The notes below the pieces were generated by a model. The model made no database searches. It worked only from the letters and a program-made list of their open reading frames with translations, and was not told the DNA's origin. From JAWVFM01 sp963841455 (GTDB lineage: Bacteria; Actinomycetota; Thermoleophilia; Solirubrobacterales; 70-9), in contig CAWJCU010000003.1 in assembly GCA_963841455.1 (NCBI GenBank), positions 372,001 through 436,000 of the forward strand: a stretch of DNA of 64,000 nucleotides, written 5' to 3'. Within the stretch, counting starts at the first letter, position 1; each line of letters starts with the position of its first letter. A program made the translations under genes and the position numbers. Below, piece by piece: positions 22,984 through 32,342 of the stretch.

Positions 22984-23016
22984 CTGTTTCGGAGCGCGAA
23001 CCTTCAGGTGTCGTGA
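22984..23016 (+). CDS. 10-codon leader ORF coupled to hutI, CTG start
   Basis: CTG at the same distance from a Shine-Dalgarno (GAGGAG, 22973-22978) as in the hutU leader, ten codons (reading MFRSANLQVS if CTG initiates as Met), and a TGA that overlaps the hutI GTG. A TTG at 22981 would also initiate but lies too near the ribosome site. The gap from hutF stop to hutI start is 55 bp, identical to the hutH-hutU gap. Confidence 0.35.
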   Translation: MFRSANLQVS

Positions 23017-24173
23017 GCACCGTCGCAGTCGACAACATCGGCCAGCTCGTGACGGGCAACCCCGAGCTGGGGGAGGGCCCCCTCGGCGTCCTCTCCCAGG
23101 CGGCGCTCATCATCGAGGGTGGGCGTATTGCCGCGATCGAGCCGGCCGGCGTCGCGGCCGACGAGCGAATCGAAGCCGGGGGCCGCTGCGCGATCCCCGG
23201 CTTCGTCGACAGCCACACCCACCTCGTCTTCGCCGGCGACCGCACCGAGGAGTTCGCCGAGCGCATGGCCGGCCGGCCCTACGAGGCGGGAGGCATCAGG
23301 GTGACGACGGAGGCCACGCGTGCGGCGAGCGTCGAGGAGCTCCATGCGCTCGCGGCCGCTCGCCGAGCCGAGGCGCTTCGCGCCGGGATCACGACGCTCG
23401 AGATCAAGTCCGGCTACGGACTGGACGTCGCGAGCGAGTGCCGGATCTGCGAGGTCGCCGCCGAGCTGACCGAAGAGGTCACCTTCCTCGGCGCCCACGC
23501 GGTCCCGCCGGAGTACGACGGCCGCAGCGACGAATACGTTGCGCTCGTCTGCGGCGAGATGTTGGAGGCGTGCGCGCCCCTCAGCCGGTGGGTCGACGTC
23601 TTCTGCGAGCGGGGGGCATTCGACGCCGAGCAGTCACGGGCAGTGCTGGAGGCCGGCCGCGCTGCGGGGCTCGGACTGCGCGTTCACGGCAACCAGCTCG
23701 GGCCCGGGCCCGGCGTCCAGCTCGCGGTCGAGCTCGGCGCCGCGTCGGTGGACCACTGCACCCACCTCGACGACGCGGACGTCGACGCTCTCGCCGGCTC
23801 GAACACCGTTGCGACCTTCCTTCCGGCGACCGACTTCTCGACCCGCGAGCCGTATCCGGATGCGCGCCGCGTCATCGACGCCGGCGCATCGGTGGCGCTG
23901 GCGACGAACTGCAACCCGGGCTCGAGCTACACGACCTCGATGGCCTTCTGCATCGCTCTCGCCGTCCGCGAGATGCGGCTGACGATCGAGGAGGCGATCG
24001 CGGCGGCGACCTCAGGCGGGGCGCGCGCGCTTCACCGCGACGACGTCGGCTGCCTGACTCCCGGCATGCGCGCCGACCTCACCATCCTCGACGCGCCGCA
24101 TTACGCCCACCTCGTCTACCGGCCCGGCGTGCCGCTCGTCGCGCGGACGATCGTGGGCGGAGCGCTCGCTTGA
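23013..24173 (+). CDS. hutI: Imidazolonepropionase
   Basis: Zinc/iron amidohydrolase that opens the ring of 4-imidazolone-5-propionate to give N-formimidoyl-L-glutamate, step three of histidine breakdown. At 386 aa it has DSHTHLVFAGDR (metal His residues and the Arg typical of HutI), EIKSGYGLD, FLGAHAVPPEY, LRVHGNQLG, VDHCTHL and LATNCNPGSSYTTSM. It follows hutF after 55 bp and its stop overlaps the TTG of the next gene (TTGA). GTG 23013 is in the family position and is overlapped by the leader ORF. Confidence 0.95.
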   Translation: MSTVAVDNIGQLVTGNPELGEGPLGVLSQAALIIEGGRIAAIEPAGVAADERIEAGGRCAIPGFVDSHTHLVFAGDRTEEFAERMAGRPYEAGGIRVTTEATRAASVEELHALAAARRAEALRAGITTLEIKSGYGLDVASECRICEVAAELTEEVTFLGAHAVPPEYDGRSDEYVALVCGEMLEACAPLSRWVDVFCERGAFDAEQSRAVLEAGRAAGLGLRVHGNQLGPGPGVQLAVELGAASVDHCTHLDDADVDALAGSNTVATFLPATDFSTREPYPDARRVIDAGASVALATNCNPGSSYTTSMAFCIALAVREMRLTIEEAIAAATSGGARALHRDDVGCLTPGMRADLTILDAPHYAHLVYRPGVPLVARTIVGGALA

Positions 24174-24643
24174 GCGCGGCCGTCGAGCTTCGCGAGGTGC
24201 CGCCCGGCGATCCGCGCGCGGACGCCCTCAGCCGTGAGTTGAATGCCGAGGGCGACCGCCGTTACCGCGACGCTCGCTCGTTCGGCCCGCCGCCGCCGCT
24301 GAGCGATGAGCACCCTCCCTACGACGCCGTGCTCATCGCCTGCGTCGACGGCGATGCCGCCGGCCTTGGCGCCGTGCGCCGCCTCGACCAGGCGACGGCG
24401 GAGATCAAGCGGATGGTCGTTGCGCCCGAGTACCGCGGCAGAGGCATCGGCCGCCTCATCCTCGACGACCTCGAGCGGCGAGCGCGTGAGCTCGGTTGCG
24501 AATCGGTGCGGCTCGACAGCGCGGCCCGTTTCACCGAGGCGATCGAGCTCTACCGCTCGCGCGGTTACCGCCAGATCCCCCGCTACAACTCGAACCCGCA
24601 GGCCGAAGTGTGGTTCGAGAAGGCGCTGGCTAACGCTTCATAG
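24170..24643 (+). CDS. GNAT-family N-acetyltransferase at the end of the hut operon
   Basis: A 157-aa acetyltransferase with the acetyl-CoA loop RMVVAPEYRGRGIGRLILDDLE (Q/R-x-x-G-x-G/A) and the C-terminal YRSRGYRQIPRY segment. Substrate unknown. Its TTG start overlaps the hutI stop (TTGA), so it is translated with the hut genes and may act on a pathway product or on glutamate-like amines. The 3' end overlaps the convergent acyl-CoA dehydrogenase gene by 14 bp. Confidence 0.8.
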   Translation: MSAAVELREVPPGDPRADALSRELNAEGDRRYRDARSFGPPPPLSDEHPPYDAVLIACVDGDAAGLGAVRRLDQATAEIKRMVVAPEYRGRGIGRLILDDLERRARELGCESVRLDSAARFTEAIELYRSRGYRQIPRYNSNPQAEVWFEKALANAS

Positions 24644-25787
24644 CGCGCGCGATCACCACGCGCTGGATCTCGTTCGTGCCCTCGTAGATCTGGGTGATCT
24701 TGGCGTCTCGCATCATGCGCTCGAGCGGGTACTCGTTGACGTAGCCGTAACCGCCCAGCACCTGGATGGCCTCGACAGTCACGTACATCGCCGCGTCGGA
24801 GGCGAAGAGCTTGGCCATCGACGTGTAGCTCCCGAGGCCGGGCTCGCCGCGGTCGGCCATCGCGCAGGCCTTGTAGAGCAGCTCGCGGGCCGCGGCGACG
24901 CGGGTCTGCATGTCGGCGAGCTTGAACTGGATGCCCTGCATCTCGATGATCGGCTTGCCGAATGCGATCCGCTCGTTGGCGTAGCCGATCGCGTAATCGA
25001 GCGCGCCCTGGGCGATGCCGACGGCCTGTGCCGCCGCGCCGAGCCGCGTACGCTCGAGGGTCGCCAGGGCGACCGAGAGACCGCGACCGACCTCGCCGAT
25101 CACGTTCTCCGCCGGCACCCGAACGTCGGTGAACGAAGGCTGACCGGTCGGCGAGCCGCGGATACCGAGCTTGTGCTCGAGCTTGCCGGCGTCGAAGCCG
25201 TCGCGGTCGGACTCGACGACGAAAGCCGTGCTGCGGTTCGTCTCGCGATCGGTCTTGGCGAAGACGACGTAGAAGTCGGCGACGGTCGCGTTCGTGATCC
25301 AATTCTTCTGGCCGTTGATGACCCACTCGTCGCCATCCTTCACCGCCGAGGTCCGCATCGAGGCGGGGTCCGAGCCCGCCTCGGGCTCGGAGAGCGCAAA
25401 CGCCGGCGAGCGTTGCCCGCTCGCCAGCGGCGGCAGCCAGCGCTCCTTCTGCTCGTCGGTTCCGAAGAGCTGGATCGGCAGCGAGCCGAGCTCCTGGACC
25501 ATGAGGATCAGCGCGCTCGATGCACACGCCTTCGCGATCTCCTCGACCGCGATCTGGAGCATCAGCGTCCCGGTCCCCGTGCCGCCGTACTCGGTCGCGA
25601 ACGGCAGCGCGAGGATGTCGTGCTCGGCGAGCAGCTCGCGTACGTCGCGGGGGTACTCGCCCTTCGCGTCGATCTCGGCCGCCCGCGGGCGGATCCGCTC
25701 GTCGACGATCGTCGCGATCGTCTCGCGGAAGTCCCGCATCTCCTGCGGGATCTCGTAGAGGTCGGTCGGCTGGCTCGCGATCGTCAT
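24630..25787 (-). CDS. Acyl-CoA dehydrogenase
   Basis: FAD enzyme that introduces the trans-2 double bond into an acyl-CoA in beta-oxidation. At 385 aa it shows the usual helical N-terminal domain, AFALSEPEAGSDPASM, EWVINGQKNWITNA, GIRGSPTGQPSF, RIAFGKPI and QVLGGYGYVNEYP, and the catalytic base Glu in IYEGTNEIQR. Short- or medium-chain specificity cannot be told. The ATG at 25787 overlaps the stop of the cyclopropane synthase gene (ATGA), so the two lipid genes are coupled. Confidence 0.93.
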   Translation of the reverse strand: MTIASQPTDLYEIPQEMRDFRETIATIVDERIRPRAAEIDAKGEYPRDVRELLAEHDILALPFATEYGGTGTGTLMLQIAVEEIAKACASSALILMVQELGSLPIQLFGTDEQKERWLPPLASGQRSPAFALSEPEAGSDPASMRTSAVKDGDEWVINGQKNWITNATVADFYVVFAKTDRETNRSTAFVVESDRDGFDAGKLEHKLGIRGSPTGQPSFTDVRVPAENVIGEVGRGLSVALATLERTRLGAAAQAVGIAQGALDYAIGYANERIAFGKPIIEMQGIQFKLADMQTRVAAARELLYKACAMADRGEPGLGSYTSMAKLFASDAAMYVTVEAIQVLGGYGYVNEYPLERMMRDAKITQIYEGTNEIQRVVIARAMKR

Positions 25788-27082
25788 GCTGTGGCCCCCG
25801 CCAGCAACCTAGCGTCTTCCTGCTCGGAAACCCGATCGTCGCGCCACCTCGGCTTCGCGAACAGGTGCTGCATGTCGCCGAGGCGGCGCTCGCGGAAGCC
25901 AGCCTCGCTGAGCGTGAGGTACATCCGCCAGAGTCGCCGGAAGCGCTCGTCGTAACCGCGGGGCTGAAGCGACTCGAACGCGTCCTCGAAGCGCTCGCGC
26001 CAGGCGCGCAGCGTCCGTGCGTAGTGCGGCGTGATGTCGTCCAGCCAGACCGTCGTCATGTCGGTCGAGTCCGCGATTCGGTCCGCGATCATCGCCCGCG
26101 ACGGCAGGCACCCGCCGGGGAAGATGTGCGTGTTCGCGAAGCTTTTCGACGTCTTCTCGATCTCGTAGGAGCCGTCGTCGGTGACGATCGACTGCAGCAG
26201 CATCAACCCGTCGTCGTGGAGGAGCTCGGAGCAGCGGCGGAAGAAGGTGGGGAAGTACTCCCAGCCCACGGCCTCGATCATCTCGATCGACACCAGCTTG
26301 TCGTAGCGGCCGGGCAGGTCGCGGTAGTCGAGGTCGACGATCTCGACACGGTCTGAGAGGCCCGCCTCCCTGACCCGCGCCAGGGCCAGCTTGCCCTGCT
26401 CGGCAGAGATCGTCGTGGTCGTCACGCGGGCGCCGTATTCGCCCGCGGCGCGGATCGCGAGGCCGCCCCATCCGGTGCCGATCTCGACCAGGTGGTCGCC
26501 GGGACCGAGACGAAGCTGGCTGCAGATGCCGTCGAGCTTGGCGAGCTGCGCCTCCTCGAGGTCCGCGTCGTCGCTCGGAAAGCGCGCGCATGAATAGACC
26601 ATGCGCTCGTCGAGGAAGGCGGCGAAGAGCTCGTTGCCGAGGTCGTAGTGGGCCGCGATGTGGCGCCGCGCGCCTGACCGCGTGTTGCGCGGCACCAGCC
26701 GCAACAGGCGCTGAACCTGGGCGACCAGCGGCTGGATCCGCCTCCTCCATGCGTCCGCGCGGGGGAGCTCCCGGGCGCCGATGCGGCACACCGTCAGGAG
26801 ATCGTCGGCGTCCCAGATGCCGTCCGCATACGCCGCGCCCCAGCTGGCGCTCCCGCGGACCGTGTCGACCCAGAAGCTCGGGTCGTTCACGCGCACCTCC
26901 GCGCGCAGGTCGGCGTCGGCGGGCCCAAACGAGCGCCGCCTGGAGCCTTCGACGATTTCGATCCGCCCACCCTCGATTCGCTCGAGCACCGCCTCGAGCG
27001 CGGCGCGAGCGCCCGCGACCAACGGTCCAGCGACAATCGACGGGCTAATGGGAAAGCCGCGATCCGACGACGAGTCCGGCAT
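25784..27082 (-). CDS. Cyclopropane-fatty-acyl-phospholipid synthase family protein
   Basis: SAM-dependent enzyme of the CFA/mycolic-acid cyclopropane synthase family; it adds a methylene or methyl group to unsaturated acyl chains of membrane phospholipids. At 432 aa it has an N-terminal lipid-binding part, AAHYDLGNELFAAFLD, MVYSCARF, the SAM motif LVEIGTGWGGLAIRAA, and IEMIEAVGWEYFPTFF. The ATG (27082) follows TACATT (27094-27089) by 6 nt and no Shine-Dalgarno is seen, so it is probably leaderless. Coupled to the acyl-CoA dehydrogenase downstream. Confidence 0.92.
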   Translation of the reverse strand: MPDSSSDRGFPISPSIVAGPLVAGARAALEAVLERIEGGRIEIVEGSRRRSFGPADADLRAEVRVNDPSFWVDTVRGSASWGAAYADGIWDADDLLTVCRIGARELPRADAWRRRIQPLVAQVQRLLRLVPRNTRSGARRHIAAHYDLGNELFAAFLDERMVYSCARFPSDDADLEEAQLAKLDGICSQLRLGPGDHLVEIGTGWGGLAIRAAGEYGARVTTTTISAEQGKLALARVREAGLSDRVEIVDLDYRDLPGRYDKLVSIEMIEAVGWEYFPTFFRRCSELLHDDGLMLLQSIVTDDGSYEIEKTSKSFANTHIFPGGCLPSRAMIADRIADSTDMTTVWLDDITPHYARTLRAWRERFEDAFESLQPRGYDERFRRLWRMYLTLSEAGFRERRLGDMQHLFAKPRWRDDRVSEQEDARLLAGATA

Positions 27083-27087
27083 GGGGA

Positions 27088-27094
27088 GAATGTA
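27088..27094. promoter_or_regulatory. Overlapping divergent -10 elements (cfa and FIST genes)
   Basis: Minus TACATT (27094-27089) is 6 nt from the cyclopropane synthase ATG. Plus GAATGT (27088-27093) is 6 nt from the FIST ATG. The layout matches 8236-8242. Confidence 0.4.
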
Positions 27095-27099
27095 AACGG

Positions 27100-28275
27100 A
27101 TGAGCGCCCAGGAGAGAGATCGATGGCTCGGCGTCGGTCGCGCCGGCGGCGTGGAGTCGATCGAGGCCGGGAGGACGGCGGCGGAGGCGGCGCTCCGCGG
27201 CCCCGATCCGCGCCTTCTGATCGTCTTCGCGTCGGACGAGCTCGACCTGCCGGCCGCTCTGGCCGGCATCCGATCCGCGGCCGGCAGGGTGCCGCTCATC
27301 GGCTGCTCGACCGCCGGCGAGATCGGGCCCGGTGGCCCCGGCGATGGCGGTGTCGTCGTCGCCGCGCTCGGCGGCGAGGGGTTCGCGGCGACGGTGGGCT
27401 CCGGCGAGGGGGCGGCGGAGAGGCTACGGGCGGCGGGCGCCGAGGCCGCCGCCTGCGCCGGTGAGCTCAACGGCGGCCGCGAGCACAGGGTGCTGATCGT
27501 GCTGACGGACGGGCTCGCGGGCGACCAGCAGGAGATCGTGCGCGGCGCGTACGCGGCTGTCGGAGCCGGTGTGCCGCTCGTGGGCGGCTGCGCCGGGGAC
27601 GGCCTCCGGATGCGGTCGACGCATCAGCTCTTCGGCGACAGGGTCCTGACGAACTCCGTCGTCGCGGCCACGCTCGCCTCCGAGGCGCCGCTCGGGATCG
27701 GCGTCCACCACGGGTGGCAGCGCGTGGCGGAGCCGATGCTCGTCACCGCGAGCGAGGCGAACCGGGTCCTGGAGATCGACGACCAGCCCGCCCTTGACGT
27801 CTACCTCGACCGCCTCGACGCGCCCGCCGTGGTTCGCGAGGACGCCGAGGAGTTCACCAGGTTCGCGGTGACGCACCCGCTCGGGTTGGCCAGCCGCCGC
27901 GGTGAGGAGCACGTCCGCTACGTGAGCGGCGCCGACTTCTCCACGCGCGCCCTCGATTGCATCGCAGAGGTGCCGAGGGGCGTCCTCGCCTGGCTCATGG
28001 AGGGCGACTCCGCATCGGTCCTCGCCGCCGTTGACTCCGCGTGCGAGGACGCGCTCGCGCCACTCGAGACGGAGGCCCCGCTGGGGCTCATCGCCTTCGA
28101 CTGCATCGCACGCAGGCGCGTCCTCGGCTCGGGCATCGAGACCGAGATCGACCGGATCTCCGCGCATGGCGGCGGTGCGCCGGTGGCCGGCTTCTACACC
28201 TACGGCGAGATCGCCCGAACTAGCGGCATCTCCGGCTTCCACAACCAGACCCTCGTGGTCCTGGCGGTGGGCTGA
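27100..28275 (+). CDS. FIST-domain sensor protein
   Basis: A 391-aa protein made of FIST_N (about 20-220) and FIST_C (about 225-375) domains, which bind small ligands such as amino acids and occur in signal-transduction proteins. Marks are VPLIGCSTAGEIG, VLIVLTDGLAGDQQEIV, VPLVGGCAGDGLRM, and in the C-terminal part FDCIARRRVLG and PVAGFYTYGEIA. There is no output domain of its own. The stop overlaps the ATG of the GGDEF/EAL gene by one base (TGATG), so the two products are made together and probably work as a sensor-effector pair. Ligand unknown. Confidence 0.88.
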   Translation: MSAQERDRWLGVGRAGGVESIEAGRTAAEAALRGPDPRLLIVFASDELDLPAALAGIRSAAGRVPLIGCSTAGEIGPGGPGDGGVVVAALGGEGFAATVGSGEGAAERLRAAGAEAAACAGELNGGREHRVLIVLTDGLAGDQQEIVRGAYAAVGAGVPLVGGCAGDGLRMRSTHQLFGDRVLTNSVVAATLASEAPLGIGVHHGWQRVAEPMLVTASEANRVLEIDDQPALDVYLDRLDAPAVVREDAEEFTRFAVTHPLGLASRRGEEHVRYVSGADFSTRALDCIAEVPRGVLAWLMEGDSASVLAAVDSACEDALAPLETEAPLGLIAFDCIARRRVLGSGIETEIDRISAHGGGAPVAGFYTYGEIARTSGISGFHNQTLVVLAVG

Positions 28276-30635
28276 TGACCGAGGACGCGGAGGTCTGGGC
28301 GGCGCGCCGACTGGCGGAGTTTCTCGCACTGATCTCCCGGTTCGACGACGAGGCCGCGGCCGGACAACACGGCGTCGAGCGGATCGCCGAGGCCTTCGAC
28401 GCCGAGGTCGGGGCGCTGATGAGGGAGGGGAGTGCCCGCTTCATTGTCGGGTTCCCACCCGGCGAGGCGCCTGAGGATGCGCTCGGCGCCGTCGCCTCGG
28501 GCGAGTCGCAGGCCCTGCGCGTAGCCGGGCTCGGCGAATGCCCGGCCGTGGCGGTCGAGCTCGAGGGGCGTCCGCCGGCCTCGCTCATCCTCGCGCGCCG
28601 CCCCGACGAGCCCTTCTCCACAGCGGAGGTGGCGCTCATGCGCGGCATGGGAACCGTCCTGTCGCTCGGGCTCCGCGGCCTCGGTCTCGTCGAGGCGGAG
28701 CGGCGGATGCGAGCCTCCTCGGAGCGCCAGGCGGCGGAGAACCTGCGCCTTCTCAGCACGCTTCGCGAGCGCCAGGCCCTGCTCGAGCATCTCTCCCAGC
28801 TCCAGCGCGCGATCGTCGATCGCCGCCCGCTCCACGAGGTTCTTCAGGTTGTGGCCGAGTCAGGATGCGAGCTCATCGCCGACGACGTCGCCATGCTGCG
28901 GCTGCGGGATCCCGACGATCCCCATCACACCGTCCTGGTCGCCTCGGTGGGCGCCGACCCCGGCGCGCTGGAGACGAACCGGCGCTCTCGCGCGGAAAGC
29001 GGGATCGGCGGGAAGGCCATGCGCGAGGGGCGGCTCGTGGTGGTCGATGCCGTCGCCGGCGACGACGCGGCCAAGGCGTTCCTCACTGCGCACGGTGTGG
29101 CCTCGGCGATGGCGGCGCCCGTCAGCGAGGGCGGTGACGTCGTGGGGAGCCTGGCCGTGGGCTCGCGCGAGCAGCGTCACTACAACCAGCGCGACCAACA
29201 GATCCTCCTGGCCCTCGCCGAGCACGCCAGCCTGGCGCTCAACCACGCGAGGGCGGTGGAGGAGGCCATCCACGAGTCGCTGCACGACTCGTTGACCGGC
29301 CTCCCGAACCGCAACCTGCTCCTCGACCGCCTCCGCCAGGCTCTCGCTCGCGCCGCGCGCAACGACGGCACCGTCGCGGTCCTCTTTTGCGATCTCGACG
29401 GCTTCAAGACGATCAACGACAGCCTCGGCCCCAGTGCCGGTGATGAGCTGCTGGTCGAGGTCGGCAAGCGCATCAGCGCTGCCCTGCGGCCGGCGGACAC
29501 CGTGGCGCGACTGGGCGGTGACGAGTTCGCCGTGCTTCTGGATGAAGTGGCCGACCGAACCGAAGCGGTCCGGACCGCCAGGCGCATTCTGGAATCGCTC
29601 GAGGCGCCGGTCGAGCTGGGTGATCGCGAGATCTGGGCGGGGGCGAGCGTGGGCATAGCGAGCGGCGCCGGCGACCCGGAGACGCTCCTCCGCAACGCCG
29701 ACCTCGCCATGTACAGGGCGAAGTCGAGCGGGCGGGGGCGCTACGCGGTCTTCGAGCCGCAGATGCACACGGCTGTCGTCGAGCGGCTCGACCTCGAGGT
29801 CGACCTGAAGCGCGCGATCGAGCGCGAGGAGCTCGCACTCGTCTACCAGCCCATCTACGAGCTGCGGACCGAGAGGATCAGCGGCCTCGAGGCCCTCGTG
29901 CGCTGGCGGCACCCCACCCGCGGCCTCGTGGTCCCCGCCCGGTTCGTTCCGCTCGCCGAGCAGAGCGGGCAGATCGGTGCGCTGGGGCGCTGGGTGCTGC
30001 GCACCGCCTGTCACCAGGCGGCGATCTGGCGCGCGAAGTACCCGGCGCACCTCGGGCTTGGTGTCAGCGTCAACATCTCGGGCGTCGAGCTCGGCGAGCC
30101 AACGATCTCGAAGGAAGTGGCCGCCGCCCTCGGCGCCGCCGGGCTCGACCCGGGGGGCCTCACGCTCGAGATCACCGAGACGGCGTTGATGGAGGACTCG
30201 GAGGGAAGCGTCAAGCGCCTCGAGGCCCTGAAGCGGCTGGGCGTCTCACTCGCGGTCGACGACTTCGGCACCGGCTACTCCTCGCTTCGCTACCTCCAGC
30301 GCTTCCCGCTCGACACGCTGAAGATCGACCGCTTCTTCGTCGACGAGATCGGCCGCGAGGGCGCACAGCTGGCGCTGCTTCGCGCCATGGTCGACCTCGC
30401 CGACAACTTCGGGCTGGACGTCGTGGCGGAGGGGATCGAGAGCACGGCGCAGCGCAACCAGCTAATCGAGCTCGGCTGTGAGATGGGGCAGGGCCTGCAC
30501 CTATCGCCGCCGCTCCCGGTGGAGGCGGCCGACGCCCTGCTCCTCGGCGCGGGCCTCCTGCCGCCACCTCGCCGGCCGGACGCCGACCCCGTCGCCGAGG
30601 CGCCCGAGGGCGACGCCGCCCACGAGACCCAATAG
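28275..30635 (+). CDS. GAF-GGDEF-EAL protein for cyclic-di-GMP turnover
   Basis: A 786-aa cytosolic signalling protein. An N-terminal GAF-like region (1-140) leads through a coiled coil (about 145-185) into a GAF domain (190-335), a GGDEF diguanylate-cyclase domain with an intact RLGGDEFAVLL site, and an EAL phosphodiesterase domain with intact GLEALVRWRHP, DDFGTGYSSL and VVAEGIES. Both activities appear possible, with the GAF domains or the FIST partner choosing between them. No transmembrane segments. Coupled to the FIST gene by TGATG. Confidence 0.93.
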   Translation: MTEDAEVWAARRLAEFLALISRFDDEAAAGQHGVERIAEAFDAEVGALMREGSARFIVGFPPGEAPEDALGAVASGESQALRVAGLGECPAVAVELEGRPPASLILARRPDEPFSTAEVALMRGMGTVLSLGLRGLGLVEAERRMRASSERQAAENLRLLSTLRERQALLEHLSQLQRAIVDRRPLHEVLQVVAESGCELIADDVAMLRLRDPDDPHHTVLVASVGADPGALETNRRSRAESGIGGKAMREGRLVVVDAVAGDDAAKAFLTAHGVASAMAAPVSEGGDVVGSLAVGSREQRHYNQRDQQILLALAEHASLALNHARAVEEAIHESLHDSLTGLPNRNLLLDRLRQALARAARNDGTVAVLFCDLDGFKTINDSLGPSAGDELLVEVGKRISAALRPADTVARLGGDEFAVLLDEVADRTEAVRTARRILESLEAPVELGDREIWAGASVGIASGAGDPETLLRNADLAMYRAKSSGRGRYAVFEPQMHTAVVERLDLEVDLKRAIEREELALVYQPIYELRTERISGLEALVRWRHPTRGLVVPARFVPLAEQSGQIGALGRWVLRTACHQAAIWRAKYPAHLGLGVSVNISGVELGEPTISKEVAAALGAAGLDPGGLTLEITETALMEDSEGSVKRLEALKRLGVSLAVDDFGTGYSSLRYLQRFPLDTLKIDRFFVDEIGREGAQLALLRAMVDLADNFGLDVVAEGIESTAQRNQLIELGCEMGQGLHLSPPLPVEAADALLLGAGLLPPPRRPDADPVAEAPEGDAAHETQ

Positions 30636-30652
30636 TCGAAGATGCGCGGCCG

Positions 30653-32342
30653 ATGCCGCGCCCGCGCATCATTTTCATCGCCGTCGTCGCCGGCGCGCTT
30701 GTGGCGCCCGCCGCCGCGCTCGCCGACAACCCGGCGAACGAGCCCCCGTTCGGCGGCGAGAGGCCGCCGCGGCTGGTACGGCCGCCGAGCCTTCGCGAAC
30801 CGCCCGGCGGCTTCAGGCTGAACGCGGCACGGGCGACGCGGATCGCCGCTGCGACGAGCGCCGTCCGCGCCGAGCGCGCGGCCGACGGGCGCCTCCATCC
30901 GGTCGCCTTCGAGCGCGGCGCGCGGCGAGTGGCAGGTGAACTTCTTCACCGGAAGCGGCGCCGCGCGCCAGGAGGTGGCGCTCGCGGTGATCGACGACCG
31001 CACCGGGAACGTGCTGGAGGCCTGGCGCGACCAGCAGGTGACGGTGAAGCTCGCTCGCGGCTACGAGGGCGCCATCGCGCAGATGGTCAACGCGCCGTAC
31101 ATCTGGCTGCCGCTCTGCGTTCTGTTCGTCGCGCCGTTCTTCGATCCGCGGCGGCCCTTCCGCCTCCTGCACCTCGACCTCCTCGTCCTGCTCGGCCTCG
31201 GCGTCTCGCTGTACTTCTTCAACAGGGCGAACATCCGCGCCTCGGTGGCGCTCACCTACCCGGTGCTCGCGTACGTGTTCGTGCGGATGCTCGTCGCCGG
31301 CCTGCGACCGAGGCGGCGAGCCGGCCCGCTCGTTCCGCTCGTTCCGATCCGGTGGCTCGCGATCGCGGCGGTCGCGCTCGCCGCCGGCCGCATCGCCCTC
31401 AACGTGGCCGACTCGCACGTGATCGACATCGGCGCGGCGGGGGTCGTCGGCGCCGACCGGATCGAGCACGGCCAGCCCCTGTACGACGGCACGTTCAACG
31501 AGGGGCTTCAGATCCACGGCGACGTCTACGGGCCCTTCAATTACCTCGCTTACGTCCCCTTCGAGGAGGCGCTCCCCTTCCACGGAGAATGGGACTCGCT
31601 GCCGGCGGCGCACGCGGCCGCGATCGCCTTCGACCTCCTGACCGCGCTGGGGCTGCTTGCGCTGGGGCGGCGCCTGCGGGCGGGCCCGGACGGCCGCGCC
31701 CTCGGGGTGGCGATGTCGTTCGCCTGGCTCGCCTACCCGTTCACGCTCTACACGATGAACGCGAACGCCGACGACGCGCTCGTCGCCGCGACGCTGGTCG
31801 GCGCCATGGTCGCGCTCGCCTCGCCGGCGGGCCGCGGCCTCATGCTCGCGCTCGGCACGGCGGCGAAGTTCGGGTCGGCTGCGCTCGCGCCGCTGTTCGC
31901 GACCGGCACAGGCGACCGGCGGCTGCGCTCGGCGGTGATCTTCGCTGTGGTCTTCGGCGCCGTCTGCGCCGCGCTCTTCCTGCCCTTCGTTCCCGACGGC
32001 GGCTTACGGGAGCTGTACGACCGAACGCTTGGCTACCAGGCCTCGCGGAGCTCGCCGTTCAGCGTCTGGGGTCTTGCCCCGTCGCTTCACTTCCTGCAGA
32101 CGCCGGTGCGGCTCGCCGCCGCCGCGCTCGCCGCGGGCGTCGCCTTTTACCCGCGTTGGCGCTCGCCGATCCAGGTCGCCGCGCTCGCGGCCGCCGTTGT
32201 CATCGCGGTCCAGGTCGGCGCGACGCACTGGTTCTACTTCTACGCCGTCTGGTTCCTGCCGTTGGTCCTGGCCGCCGTGTTCGGGGCCGAGCGGGTGGTC
32301 AGCCGAGCGTCGTCTCCAGCAGCCCGAGCTCGGGCGAGCTGA
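30653..32342 (+). CDS. GT87-like (DUF2029-type) membrane glycosyltransferase, one frameshift
   Basis: Polytopic membrane protein with a signal sequence (IIFIAVVAGALVAPAAALA), a short extracytoplasmic domain (WQVNFFTGSGAARQEVALAV), and about ten hydrophobic segments (VVGADRIEHGQPLYDGTF, HGDVYGPFNYLAYVPFEEA, FGSAALAPLF), as in polyprenol-linked mannosyltransferases of the GT87/DUF2029 group. The first ~90 codons and the remainder are in different frames: an extra base lies in the GC-rich run 30911-30925 (GAR-GEWQVN junction). Removing it gives one protein of about 562 aa. It is probably an assembly error. The 3' end overlaps the convergent FAH gene by 44 bp. The donor sugar is unknown. Confidence 0.7.
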
